A DNA stretch of 41,106 bases from RGIG5675 sp050943435 (GTDB lineage Bacteria > Bacillota > Clostridia > Oscillospirales > Ruminococcaceae): positions 1 through 41,106 of the forward strand of contig JBMNPE010000002.1 of NCBI GenBank assembly GCA_050943435.1, read 5' to 3'. Every line of letters begins with the position of its first letter. Positions within the stretch are counted from its first letter, which is position 1. The notes beneath the pieces were generated by a model. The model searched no databases. It was given only the letters and a program-made list of their open reading frames with translations, and was not told the DNA's origin. The translations under genes were made by a program, and so were the position numbers. This document shows positions 7,383-15,475 of the stretch, in pieces.

Positions 7383-8900
7383 CTAGTGTTCCAGGTCCTC
7401 CAGGAGGCCAAGGAATTCGTTCTGGCTCGAGTGCTGCACGGGGCTCGCTGCCTTCTCCTTTTTGACCCTTGCGGAGGAGGATGAAATAGGCATCAGAGTC
7501 CCGGCCCCTCCGACGCACCCGCCGGGGCATCCCATGCCCTCGAGCAGGTATCCGTTGTACTTTCCGGCCTTTGCGAGGGCCAGCATCTTTATGCACCCGT
7601 CGAGGCCCTCGGCGTGCTCGACCTTTACTTCCATGCCGGGACGCAGCTCGCGTATCCTGGTGCTGACCGCATCAGCGACCCCTCCGGATACCGCATATCC
7701 CCTCCCGTCGCCGGAGGCCTGCTGGATGTCGGATTCAGCGAGGGACGAGAAATCCACTCCCTTTGCCTCGAACATCCCCATGACTTCCTCGAACGTGAGG
7801 ACGAAGTCTATGTCGCTCCTTATCTCCTTGCGCATAGCCTCGAGCTTCTTTGCCGCGCACGGCCCTATGAACGCCGTGTAGCATCCGGGGTGCTGCTTTT
7901 TGAGGAGGCGGCCGGTGAGCACCATCGGCGTGAGCGCCATGGAAATGCAGCCCTTGAGCTCGGGGAACCTCTTCTTTGCCATGTCCGCCCACGCCGGGCA
8001 GCAGGAAGTCCCCATGAATGGAATCTTCTCCGGGACTTTATCCACAAAGTCCTGGGCCTCCTCGACTGTGCAGAGGTCCGCCCCAGCCGCGACCTCGGCT
8101 ATATCGGTGAATCCGAGCGCCTGGAATGCGGTCCTGAGCTTTTCCCTCGGAAGAGAGTTCCCGAACTGGCCTATCACCGCAGGTGCTATCGCCGCGTAGA
8201 CGGGAGTCCCGCTCCTAATCGCCTGTATGGCCTGGAATATCTGGGATTTGTCTGAGATAGCCCCGAACGGGCAGTTCACGAGGCACATCCCGCAGCTCAC
8301 GCACTTGTCGTGGTCTATCTCGGCCCTGCCGTACTTGTCGGAGCCTATGGCCTTCATGCCGCAGGCCTTCTGGCACGGCCTCTCGAGGTGCAGTATCGCC
8401 CCGTACTGGCAGGCGTTCATGCACTTCCCGCACTTTATGCACTTTTTGGGGTCTATGTGCGACTTCCCGCCGTAAATCGAGACTGCGTCCTTGGGGCAAA
8501 CCTCCCTGCACGGCTGTGCTAGGCAGCCCTGGCACTGGTCTGTCACCACCATCACGTTGTCAGGACAGGAGTGGCACGCGAACTTGATTATATTGATGAG
8601 AGGCGGCTGGTAGTACTTTTCCGGCTTTACGCACTCCTCGGCCCCTACCGAGACAGGTGCGTGCTCGGAGGCCTTCCTCACGGGAAGGCCCATGGCGAGC
8701 CTCATTCTCTCCTCGACAATCGCGCGCTCGAGGAATACGCTCTCGCGGTACGTGGAAATCTCCCCGGGGATTATCCTGTAAGGTATGAGCTCCATCTCGG
8801 AGAGATCCCCGTCCTTGTAGCTGTAGGCGAGCTTTGCCACCTCGGCAAAGACCCTCCTCCTTATGTCGTTTACATTGGTGTAGATGCCGCGCATCGACAT
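7383..8900 (-). CDS. [FeFe] hydrogenase, group B
   Basis: Iron-only hydrogenase catalytic protein that interconverts protons and H2, probably with ferredoxin. 505 residues. After an N-terminal helical region come ferredoxin-type [4Fe-4S] motifs (Cys123/126/131/135, Cys154/157/160/164, Cys200/203/206/210, with extra Cys at 176 and 180). The H-cluster motifs follow: TSCCPAW (298-304), GPCAAKK (346-352) and GMGCPGGCVGG (455-465). The second motif has GPC where group A enzymes have MPC, typical of group B. The C-terminus is short, with no NuoE/NuoF-like or FDH partners nearby, so it is probably a soluble monomer. The start is supported by GGAGG eight bases upstream. It lies 34 bases after valS with no terminator seen, so it may be read from the T-box controlled valS transcript. 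HydEFG maturases are not in the window. Confidence 0.92.
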   Translation of the reverse strand: MSMRGIYTNVNDIRRRVFAEVAKLAYSYKDGDLSEMELIPYRIIPGEISTYRESVFLERAIVEERMRLAMGLPVRKASEHAPVSVGAEECVKPEKYYQPPLINIIKFACHSCPDNVMVVTDQCQGCLAQPCREVCPKDAVSIYGGKSHIDPKKCIKCGKCMNACQYGAILHLERPCQKACGMKAIGSDKYGRAEIDHDKCVSCGMCLVNCPFGAISDKSQIFQAIQAIRSGTPVYAAIAPAVIGQFGNSLPREKLRTAFQALGFTDIAEVAAGADLCTVEEAQDFVDKVPEKIPFMGTSCCPAWADMAKKRFPELKGCISMALTPMVLTGRLLKKQHPGCYTAFIGPCAAKKLEAMRKEIRSDIDFVLTFEEVMGMFEAKGVDFSSLAESDIQQASGDGRGYAVSGGVADAVSTRIRELRPGMEVKVEHAEGLDGCIKMLALAKAGKYNGYLLEGMGCPGGCVGGAGTLMPISSSSARVKKEKAASPVQHSSQNEFLGLLEDLEH

Positions 8901-8934
8901 TGGGCAGTCCTCCCTGCGGAAATGTGGCCGGTCT

Positions 8935-11568
8935 TCAGCCTATGGAATCGAGGGACCTGAGACTCTCCTCAATCTTTGCGAGAAGGGCTTTTGCATCCCC
9001 GAGCTTCTTTCTCTCGGATTCGACGACCTTCTCCGGGGCCTTGGACGTGAACTGCTCGTTTGAGAGCATGCCCTCGGAATGGGCTATTTCCTTGAGGCAC
9101 CTTTCCCTTCTCGAGGTGAGCTTTGCCCTCTCCTCCTCGACGTTGACCATCTCGCCGAGCGGGATCATTATCCTGCATGCAGGCGTTGAAACCTGTATCA
9201 TGCCCTCCTCCGGCTGTCCGGAGAACCTTTCAACAGACCCCGCGCCGGCCAGCTTTTTGATATAATCCGTGCCCTCTCCGAGTATAGACTCGTCCTGGGT
9301 GTCGAGAATAAGGTTTATCTTCCTGCTCGGCGGGACATTCCTCTCGGACCTCTCGTTCCTCACTGCCCTCACGACGTCCATGATCTTGGAGAACTTCTCC
9401 CTGGCCTCTCCGAAGTCGAGCTTCGGGTCGTACTCGGGATACCTGCTTACCATGATGCTCTCTTCACTGTGCGGTATGACCTGCCAGATCTCCTCCGTTA
9501 TGAACGGCATGTACGGGTGCAGGAGCTGGATCAGCTTTGTGAGGCACCACAGGAGCACCTGCCTGCAGTCGTCCTTGGACTGTCCGTCGGGGCCCTGGAG
9601 CCTGAGCTTGGCAGCCTCGATGTACCAGTCGCAGAACTCGTTCCAGATGAAGTCGTGGATCTTGTCAGCGGCGATCCCGAGCTCGAACTTCTCGAAGTTC
9701 GCGCTGACTTCCTTGATGAGCCTGTCGACGCCTGCCACTATCCACTTGTCCTCGAGCCTCAGCTCCTCCGGGAGCTTGTCCGGGGTGCAGCCGTCGATCC
9801 CGTTCATCATTATGAACCTGGTGGCGTTCCAGAGCTTGTTGCAGAAGTTCCTCGCGGAGACGATCTTTTCCTCGGAATACCTCATGTCGTTTCCGGCGGT
9901 GCTGCCGGAGATGAGCATGAACCTCATTGCGTCCGCGCCGTACTTGTCTATCACCTCAATGGGGTCGATGCCGTTGCCGAGGGATTTCGACATCTTCCTG
10001 CCGTCCGCGGCCCTGACGATGCCGTGGATAAACACCTTTTCGAAGGGCGTCTTTCCCGTGTGCTCGATGCCGGAGAATATCATCCTCGCGACCCAGAAGA
10101 ATATGATGTCGTATCCGGTCACCATGACTGTGGTCGGGTAGAACTTCCTCATGTCCTCGGTGTCGTCGGGCCAGCCGAGCGTGGAAAACGGCCAGAGCGC
10201 GGATGAGAACCACGTGTCGAGCGTGTCCTCGTCCTGCTTCATCGGGCCTCCGCACTTGGGGCACGTCCTGACTTCATCAGCCGAGACAACCATCTCTCCG
10301 CAGTTCTGGCAGTAGTATGCGGGAATCCTGTGGCCCCACCAGAGCTGGCGGGATATGCACCAGTCCTTTATGTTGTACATCCAGTTGTAGTAGGTCTTGG
10401 CGAACCTCTCGGGGACGAACGTCGTCTCGCCGTCCTCGACCACCTTGATCGCCGGCTCAGCGAGCGGCTTCATCTTTACGAACCACTGTGTCGAGAGGCG
10501 CGGCTCTATTACTGTTCCGCACCTGTAGCACGACCCTACGTTGTGCTTGATGGGCTCGATCTTGATGAGATAACCGGCCTCGTCGAGGTCCTTTACTATG
10601 GCATCCCTCGCCTCGTACCTGTCCATTCCGTTGTATTTTCCGGCGTTCTCGTTGAGGGTCCCGTCCTCGTTCATGATGTTTATGGACGGAAGATTGTGCC
10701 TCTGGCCTACTTCGAAGTCATTGGGGTCGTGGGCAGGGGTAATCTTGACGCAGCCGGTGCCAAACTCCATGTCGACGTAGTCGTCGGCCACGACAGGGAT
10801 TTCCCTGCCAAAAAGCGGCAGTATGAGCGTCTTGCCTACGAGGTCGCGGAACCTGTCGTCCGCGGGGTTCACTGCGACAGCGGTGTCGCCCGGTATTGTC
10901 TCAGGCCTCGTCGTGGCGATAGTTATGTACCTGTCCTTTTCGCCCTTTACGGGGTACCTGAAGTACCAGAAGTTTCCGTCGCTCTCTTTGAATTCGACCT
11001 CCGCGTCGGATATGGACGTCCTGCACTTGGGGCACCAGTTGACTATCCTCTCGCCGCGGTAGATTAATTTCTTGCGGTAGAGGTTTACGAAGACCTCGCG
11101 GACCGCCTTGCTGCAGCCCTCGTCCATAGTGAACCTCTCGCGGTCCCAGTCGCACGAGGCGCCGAGCTTCTTTATCTGCTGGTCGATCCTGGTCCCGTAC
11201 TTGTCCTTCCAGGCCCAGGCCCTCTTCAGGAACTCCTCCCTGCCTATGTCGGCCTTTGTGAGTCCCTCTTTCCTCATAGCCTCGACTATCTTGGCCTCTG
11301 TCGCTATGGATGCGTGGTCGGTGCCAGGGACCCAGAGGGCCTCGTAGCCCTGCATCCTCCTGGTCCTTATGAGTATGTCCTGGAGGGTCATGTCGAGGGC
11401 GTGCCCCATGTGGAGCTGCCCCGTAATGTTAGGAGGCGGCATGACTATCGTATAGGGCTCCTTTTTGCTCTTCGCATCGGCGTGGAAGTACTTCTTCTCG
11501 AGCCACATATCGTAGATTTTTCCCTCCACTTTGGAAGGGTCGTAGACTTTGTCGAGTTCTTTTGCCAT
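8935..11568 (-). CDS. valS: Valyl-tRNA synthetase
   Basis: Class I aminoacyl-tRNA synthetase charging tRNA-Val. 877 residues, standard. HIGH-type motif HMGH at 53-56, KMSKS at 525-529, the CP1 editing domain between (IATTRPETIPGDTAVAVNP), a zinc-ribbon-like CxxC pair (YCQNC, CPKC), and a C-terminal coiled coil (ERAKLTSRRERCLKEI onward) that grips the tRNA. GGAGGA stands just before the ATG. It is preceded by a T-box leader and its own promoter, so transcription rises when uncharged tRNA-Val accumulates. The hydrogenase gene follows after 34 bases. Confidence 0.97.
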   Translation of the reverse strand: MAKELDKVYDPSKVEGKIYDMWLEKKYFHADAKSKKEPYTIVMPPPNITGQLHMGHALDMTLQDILIRTRRMQGYEALWVPGTDHASIATEAKIVEAMRKEGLTKADIGREEFLKRAWAWKDKYGTRIDQQIKKLGASCDWDRERFTMDEGCSKAVREVFVNLYRKKLIYRGERIVNWCPKCRTSISDAEVEFKESDGNFWYFRYPVKGEKDRYITIATTRPETIPGDTAVAVNPADDRFRDLVGKTLILPLFGREIPVVADDYVDMEFGTGCVKITPAHDPNDFEVGQRHNLPSINIMNEDGTLNENAGKYNGMDRYEARDAIVKDLDEAGYLIKIEPIKHNVGSCYRCGTVIEPRLSTQWFVKMKPLAEPAIKVVEDGETTFVPERFAKTYYNWMYNIKDWCISRQLWWGHRIPAYYCQNCGEMVVSADEVRTCPKCGGPMKQDEDTLDTWFSSALWPFSTLGWPDDTEDMRKFYPTTVMVTGYDIIFFWVARMIFSGIEHTGKTPFEKVFIHGIVRAADGRKMSKSLGNGIDPIEVIDKYGADAMRFMLISGSTAGNDMRYSEEKIVSARNFCNKLWNATRFIMMNGIDGCTPDKLPEELRLEDKWIVAGVDRLIKEVSANFEKFELGIAADKIHDFIWNEFCDWYIEAAKLRLQGPDGQSKDDCRQVLLWCLTKLIQLLHPYMPFITEEIWQVIPHSEESIMVSRYPEYDPKLDFGEAREKFSKIMDVVRAVRNERSERNVPPSRKINLILDTQDESILGEGTDYIKKLAGAGSVERFSGQPEEGMIQVSTPACRIMIPLGEMVNVEEERAKLTSRRERCLKEIAHSEGMLSNEQFTSKAPEKVVESERKKLGDAKALLAKIEESLRSLDSIG

Positions 11569-11589
11569 GTTCTCCTCCTCAAATAGAAA

Positions 11590-11844
11590 GCCCGCCCCGG
11601 ATGTTCCGAGGCGGGCATGCTACCCGTGTTACCACTCAGATTGCCCTCATTGAGGGCCGCTCAGCGGATCCAGATGGATCACCCTGTTAACGCCAGGACA
11701 CGCGGATCCCTACTGCTGGTTCAGGACCCGGGCTCGGGAGCGACGATTCTGCACTTTCCTGCTTCCGGGATTCCACCGTCCCCGGATCTCTTAAAGCTTC
11801 TTTTCATGCAGAAGTTCTCCGTCAGGGCCTTTTGCATTTTCTGT
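11590..11844 (-). ncRNA. T-box leader (valine) of valS
   Basis: The minus strand carries the T-box core GAGTGGTAACACGGGTAGC (T-box sequence TGGT at 11631-11634) just before a strong terminator stem, GCCCGCC...GGCGGGC (11590-11616), with a T-rich end immediately before the valS ribosome site. TGGT pairs with ACCA, fitting the discriminator A of tRNA-Val. A GTC valine codon at 11742-11744 in the context GAATC-GTC-GC is the likely specifier, though I inferred this from position rather than a full fold. Low charged tRNA-Val should stabilise the antiterminator. Confidence 0.88.
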
Positions 11845-11874
11845 ATTATCAGCCCCTGCACGGGGCTTTGTCAA
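11845..11874 (-). promoter_or_regulatory. Promoter of the T-box/valS transcript
   Basis: TTGACA (11869-11874, perfect) and GATAAT (11845-11850) are 18 bases apart on the minus strand, starting three bases past the degV stop codon. The spacer is itself an inverted repeat AGCCCC-GTGCA-GGGGCT, which may be an operator or a weak degV terminator. Confidence 0.72.
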
Positions 11875-11876
11875 CA

Positions 11877-12737
11877 TCAGTCCTCAGTTATGAACAGCAC
11901 CCCGTAGCAGTTGGGGCCGCAGTGGCTCGATATAGTGCAGTTGGAGCGCGTGATGTTGATAATGTCGGGGTGCGCGATTTCCTTTATCGTGTTTACCCCG
12001 AGGTCAATGAGCTCCTGCGGAAGGCCCGAATGGGTGAACATTATCCTGTCTGTCCTGACCTTCTTGTACATCGTGAGCTGGTCTCTTATGTACTGCGGCA
12101 TGACCTTGGAGATTCCACCGCGGTATTTCTTGCCTACGGTCATCGTGGCGTCCTTGTTGCTCACCTCGATTTCGACCTTGAGGCTGAACAGGTTGGCCCC
12201 GAAAGCCTGCAGCGCGCTGCACCTGCCTCCTGCCTTGAGGAACTCGAGGGTGTCCAGCACGAAGCTCGCGTGTGTGTGCGGGACGACCTTGAGGGCTGCC
12301 TCCTGGGCCTCCTTTGCGCTGGCGCCGGCCTTTATGGCTTTTGCCGCCTCTATTGTGACGAGCCCCGTAGCGGTTGACAGGTTCCCGGAGTCCACAGGAT
12401 ATATCCTGTCCGGGTGCTTTTCCGCAAGCCTTTTGAGGTTTGAGTAGGATGTTGAAATCCCGCTTCCGAGGGTCACGCACACTATGTCGTATCCCTGGTC
12501 GAGATAGGGCTTGAACTCCGCGTAGTAGTCCTCTTCATTGATGCAGGACGTCTTGGGGAGCTCCTTTGTCTTGTAGTACACGTCGAATATCTGCTCTGTC
12601 GTGATGTCGACGTTGTCCCTGTAGTCCTTGCCCTGGGAGATGATGTGGTAGTAGCAGTTGTGGATGTCGAATTCCTTGTAGAGATCCTCGGTGAGGTCCG
12701 CAGTGGAATCGGCAAACAGCACCGGTTTTCTTTCCAT
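11877..12737 (-). CDS. DegV family fatty-acid-binding protein
   Basis: DegV-fold protein; the family binds a fatty acid in a deep pocket, and some members (FakB) present it to the kinase FakA. 286 residues from ATG 12737, chosen for its AGGAGG site; the open frame extends upstream only through the tRNA-Leu gene and is not coding there. Motifs: FADSTADLT at the start, LPKTSC (the TS loop near the head group), TLGSGISTSYSN, DSGNLSTATG and LKAGGRCSA. The nearest upstream gene is tRNA-Leu, 55 bases away, and they probably share a transcript. The ribosome site lies inside a 16-base palindrome (see 12744-12762). No FakA kinase is in the window, so FakB function is only a possibility. Confidence 0.9.
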   Translation of the reverse strand: MERKPVLFADSTADLTEDLYKEFDIHNCYYHIISQGKDYRDNVDITTEQIFDVYYKTKELPKTSCINEEDYYAEFKPYLDQGYDIVCVTLGSGISTSYSNLKRLAEKHPDRIYPVDSGNLSTATGLVTIEAAKAIKAGASAKEAQEAALKVVPHTHASFVLDTLEFLKAGGRCSALQAFGANLFSLKVEIEVSNKDATMTVGKKYRGGISKVMPQYIRDQLTMYKKVRTDRIMFTHSGLPQELIDLGVNTIKEIAHPDIINITRSNCTISSHCGPNCYGVLFITED

Positions 12738-12743
12738 TAGATA

Positions 12744-12762
12744 CCTCCTAAAGTACTTTAGG
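12744..12762 (-). promoter_or_regulatory. Palindrome overlapping the degV ribosome-binding site
   Basis: CCTAAAGTACTTTAGG (12747-12762) is a perfect 16-base palindrome whose right arm runs directly into the AGGAGG site (minus 12749-12744) of degV. As RNA it could form a 7-bp hairpin hiding part of the ribosome site; as DNA it could bind a dimeric regulator. Both are inferences. Confidence 0.4.
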
Positions 12763-12792
12763 CCGCGGGCACTGCCCCGGTTTCTTTCCTCC

Positions 12793-12878
12793 TGGTGCCG
12801 CTGGCGGGGTTCGAACCCGCATGCTTTATGGGCGAGGGATTTTAAGTCCCTTGTGTCTGCCAGTTCCACCACAGCGGC
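12793..12878 (-). tRNA. tRNA-Leu (anticodon TAA), CCA encoded
   Basis: The acceptor arms GCCGCTG (5') and CAGCGGC (3') pair perfectly, followed by discriminator A and encoded CCA. The anticodon arm AGGGA-CTTAAAA-TCCCT gives anticodon TAA (reads UUA/UUG). A long variable arm (class II) and the T arm CGGGTTCGAACCCCG are present. Total 86 nt including CCA. Its promoter is at 12890-12918. Confidence 0.97.
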
Positions 12879-12889
12879 CTGTGCAAAGT

Positions 12890-12918
12890 ATGATACATCA
12901 AAAAACGGCCGAATTGAA
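12890..12918 (-). promoter_or_regulatory. Promoter of tRNA-Leu / degV
   Basis: On the minus strand TTCAAT (12913-12918) and TATCAT (12890-12895) are 17 bases apart. Transcription would begin a few bases before the tRNA 5' end. The -35 is weak (three of six), the -10 good (five of six). Confidence 0.5.
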
Positions 12919-12939
12919 CCCCCTGAGGGCCCGTCAGCC

Positions 12940-14349
12940 CTACTCTGCGGATTCCCAGAGGTCCTCCCAGACCCCCTCGGAGTCGTACTCGCCGTCCATG
13001 AACCCGACGTATGAGTATACGCCGCACCAGACGCACCTCTCGTACGTCATCGTCGTTATCTTTACGCCCTGGGCGAGGGATTCCGCGATGTAGATAATCC
13101 TGTTCTCCCTGTCCATCCCGGCCACTATGGCCACGTGGCCGTCAGCGCCTATGAGGTCCCCCGGCTTTACGCCGCCGCTGTCGAGCAGGTCTACAGTGAG
13201 CGTCTCATGCCTTCCGATGTCGAAATACTCGGCTGTCACCCCGGCATAGCTGCCAGCACCTATGTCGCCGTAGCCCATGTCGGCCTGGCACATGCACCAG
13301 CTCACAAACCCCGAGCAGTCGAGCCCGTTTGGATAGGAATTGCCGTAGACAAAGTAGTACTGGTCCTGCCAGTTTAGAAGGTTCTGTCCCCAGATTGCGG
13401 GCCCCCACCTTATCCCGTCGGGGTCGAGGAGTTCGAACTTGTCCTCGGAGAGGTACAGGCCCTTGTGGTAGAACCTGCCCTCGCCGTCCGCATACGGCCT
13501 CCCGGGCAGAGGGTCGAGCCTCCCGTTCTCAAAGAAATACGGGATCTTGTAGTCGAGCTGCATCGTGAGGAACCTCGCCGCAGCGACTACTGCGCCTCTC
13601 GAGCGTGCCCCGCCAGCCTTTTCTATTGTGTATGCAAGCGCATTGTCGAGGAGCTCTGCCTCCCCGGAGGTATATGCGTGGTATGTTATCAGAGGCTTCG
13701 ATTCCACGACCGGAAGGTGGAAGAGGTCGGTCGACACCACTTCCACTTCTGCATATGCGCCGTCTGCGGTTTCCGCCCTTATGACTGCATTTCCGGGAGA
13801 AACGGCCGTTATGAGTCCGTCCTCGACAGTGACAGCATCCGGGCTGGAGCTCGTCCATTCTATGGAGGTGTTATCCGGGTCCCCGAACAGCTCCAGCTCG
13901 GCAGTGAGCTGGTCTGTGCCGTCTATGGGCAGGTATATCGTGGAAGTCTCCGAGAGGGTCACCGCCGAGACCCTGTCCTCGAGGTTCACAACGGCTGCCT
14001 CGGAATAGTATCCGTTTGAATCGGTGGCCGTTATCTTGTAATTCCCGGGGCCCAGCCTCAATGAAAGGTTTCCGTCTGAGGATACGTGCAGCTCGGGCGT
14101 GCCCCCGTCTTTGGATACGCGGAAGTACACGTCGCCGGAATGTGCCTTTGACGCGGAGAGGCTGACTTCAATGAGTCCGTCATCCCCGACCGCTTCCGAA
14201 ACCTCGGCGGTTCCCATTACCGGTGCAGTATTGTCAAACCAGGAGTATGTGAAGGCGAAGACAGCAAGAAAGAGCAGAAGGTATGTCTTCACGCAAATGA
14301 GGAACACACCTTCCCTGCTCTCTCTGTAAATCTCTGTCTCAGCCGGCAT
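12940..14349 (-). CDS. Membrane-anchored NlpC/P60 cell-wall hydrolase with Ig-like domain
   Basis: Predicted extracytoplasmic peptidoglycan peptidase (NlpC/P60 enzymes usually cut D-gamma-Glu-to-diamino-acid bonds in stem peptides). 469 residues. One hydrophobic segment near the N-terminus (about 16-36) is an anchor or uncleaved signal. Two beta-rich regions follow, the second (about 127-205) resembling a bacterial Ig-like Big_2 domain. The C-terminal NlpC/P60 domain has catalytic Cys345 in LDCSGFVSWC and His405 in GADGHVAIVAG. It starts 28 bases after the DUF4340 gene and appears to be the last gene of the GldFG-like ABC operon. The ribosome site is poor (a GGGGG about 12 bases upstream). 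No strong terminator follows. Enzyme family is secure; substrate is inferred. Confidence 0.88.
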   Translation of the reverse strand: MPAETEIYRESREGVFLICVKTYLLLFLAVFAFTYSWFDNTAPVMGTAEVSEAVGDDGLIEVSLSASKAHSGDVYFRVSKDGGTPELHVSSDGNLSLRLGPGNYKITATDSNGYYSEAAVVNLEDRVSAVTLSETSTIYLPIDGTDQLTAELELFGDPDNTSIEWTSSSPDAVTVEDGLITAVSPGNAVIRAETADGAYAEVEVVSTDLFHLPVVESKPLITYHAYTSGEAELLDNALAYTIEKAGGARSRGAVVAAARFLTMQLDYKIPYFFENGRLDPLPGRPYADGEGRFYHKGLYLSEDKFELLDPDGIRWGPAIWGQNLLNWQDQYYFVYGNSYPNGLDCSGFVSWCMCQADMGYGDIGAGSYAGVTAEYFDIGRHETLTVDLLDSGGVKPGDLIGADGHVAIVAGMDRENRIIYIAESLAQGVKITTMTYERCVWCGVYSYVGFMDGEYDSEGVWEDLWESAE

Positions 14350-14377
14350 AAGCCGCAGATCCCCCGGATTTCAGGTA

Positions 14378-15466
14378 TCAGCCTTCGTCCACAGCATCCG
14401 CAGTAGTTGTCGTCGATGTGGTCACCTGGTCGTCGTGAACAGCGTCTGAACTGCCCAGCAGCAGGGGAAGCAGGTTTTCGTCGAATACCTCTTCAACGGA
14501 TGTTATTTCGGAAACGTCGTTGAAATTAATATACCTTATTTCCCCGGTGTCGTCCATGTCGCCTATTCTGATGACGACAGTGGCAGCGTTACCATCGACA
14601 TCCAGATAATCGATTGTAAAGGTTATGTATGGGTCGTCGAGGCCGTACTTAGCGAGGTCATCGTCCGTCGCACCGTAGACAATGCAGTTCTGCTGGGAAA
14701 TGGACGCAATGTCATCCACTGCAGTCTCAATTGAGCTGCTGTCCAGGTCGAACCTCTCCCCGTCCTTCTCTGCAGTCCAGACTGTTGTAGTCTCGGTGGT
14801 GGTGGACCCGGATTCGTCAGTGCTTGAGGTTTCCACCTCATTTGCCGTGTACACGTAGGTTGATCCGTCGTACTGCATCTCGATTCGGCTCACGCCGGAG
14901 GAATTGATTCCGGGCAGCTTCGTGTAGGCCACGAGGTCCAGAGCGGTCCTGTCGATTGCGAGCATCAGGTCGTTGGTTATCGTGTAGAGGTCGCCTGAAC
15001 CGTCCTTCATGCAGTAGTAGTACACGGAGACCATCCCGCCTATTGTGACTGTCTGGGTCCCATCAGAATTGGTCACCGTGACGACTGCCTCCGGATCGGA
15101 GAACCCGTAATCAGAGCTCTCCGGGTCAAATTCGCCTTCCTTGATGACCCTATCGGCCTTGAGCGCGACGATTTCGCCCAGTATGTCGTTGATCTTGTCC
15201 TCGTCCATCGGGTAATCGGGATACTGGTCGCAGACCCACTCTCCGTCGGTCTTGGTGAAGCTGAGGTCAATCCCCATGTCGCGGTTCATGTAGGAGAATG
15301 CCGTCGCATCGGTGGTCTCCATCGATATGATCGTCAGCTCGGCCTCCGACTCCTGTTCTTCCTGCTCCTGCTTCTTCTGCTGTGCATGGCTCACTCCGAG
15401 ATATACCCCTATTAGCACTGCGAAAACCCCTATCAGGGCGAGGAGCGTAATTGTAGATTTCTTCAT
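14378..15466 (-). CDS. DUF4340 domain protein, membrane-anchored
   Basis: 362 residues with one N-terminal membrane segment (about 7-29) and an extracytoplasmic part that matches the DUF4340 pattern: repeated beta-rich units with DYGFSDPEAVVTV, TVTIGG, YTITNDLMLAIDRTALDL and KYGLDDPYITFTIDYLD. DUF4340 proteins are habitually encoded next to GldG-type ABC auxiliary proteins, as here, but their biochemical role is unknown. An acidic Gln/Glu-rich linker follows the membrane segment, and a Thr/Ser-rich tail ends the protein. It begins nine bases after the GldG-like gene ends. Confidence 0.85.
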   Translation of the reverse strand: MKKSTITLLALIGVFAVLIGVYLGVSHAQQKKQEQEEQESEAELTIISMETTDATAFSYMNRDMGIDLSFTKTDGEWVCDQYPDYPMDEDKINDILGEIVALKADRVIKEGEFDPESSDYGFSDPEAVVTVTNSDGTQTVTIGGMVSVYYYCMKDGSGDLYTITNDLMLAIDRTALDLVAYTKLPGINSSGVSRIEMQYDGSTYVYTANEVETSSTDESGSTTTETTTVWTAEKDGERFDLDSSSIETAVDDIASISQQNCIVYGATDDDLAKYGLDDPYITFTIDYLDVDGNAATVVIRIGDMDDTGEIRYINFNDVSEITSVEEVFDENLLPLLLGSSDAVHDDQVTTSTTTTADAVDEG

Positions 15467-15475
15467 TTTATGATT

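Noticed and set aside
11617..11907. Plus-strand ORF over the valS leader
   Set aside because: It is the complement of the T-box RNA and has no ribosome site or protein-like features.
12738..12872. N-terminal extension of DegV reading MVELADTRDLKSLAHKAC
   Set aside because: This is the translated tRNA-Leu gene; the true start is ATG 12737 with AGGAGG.
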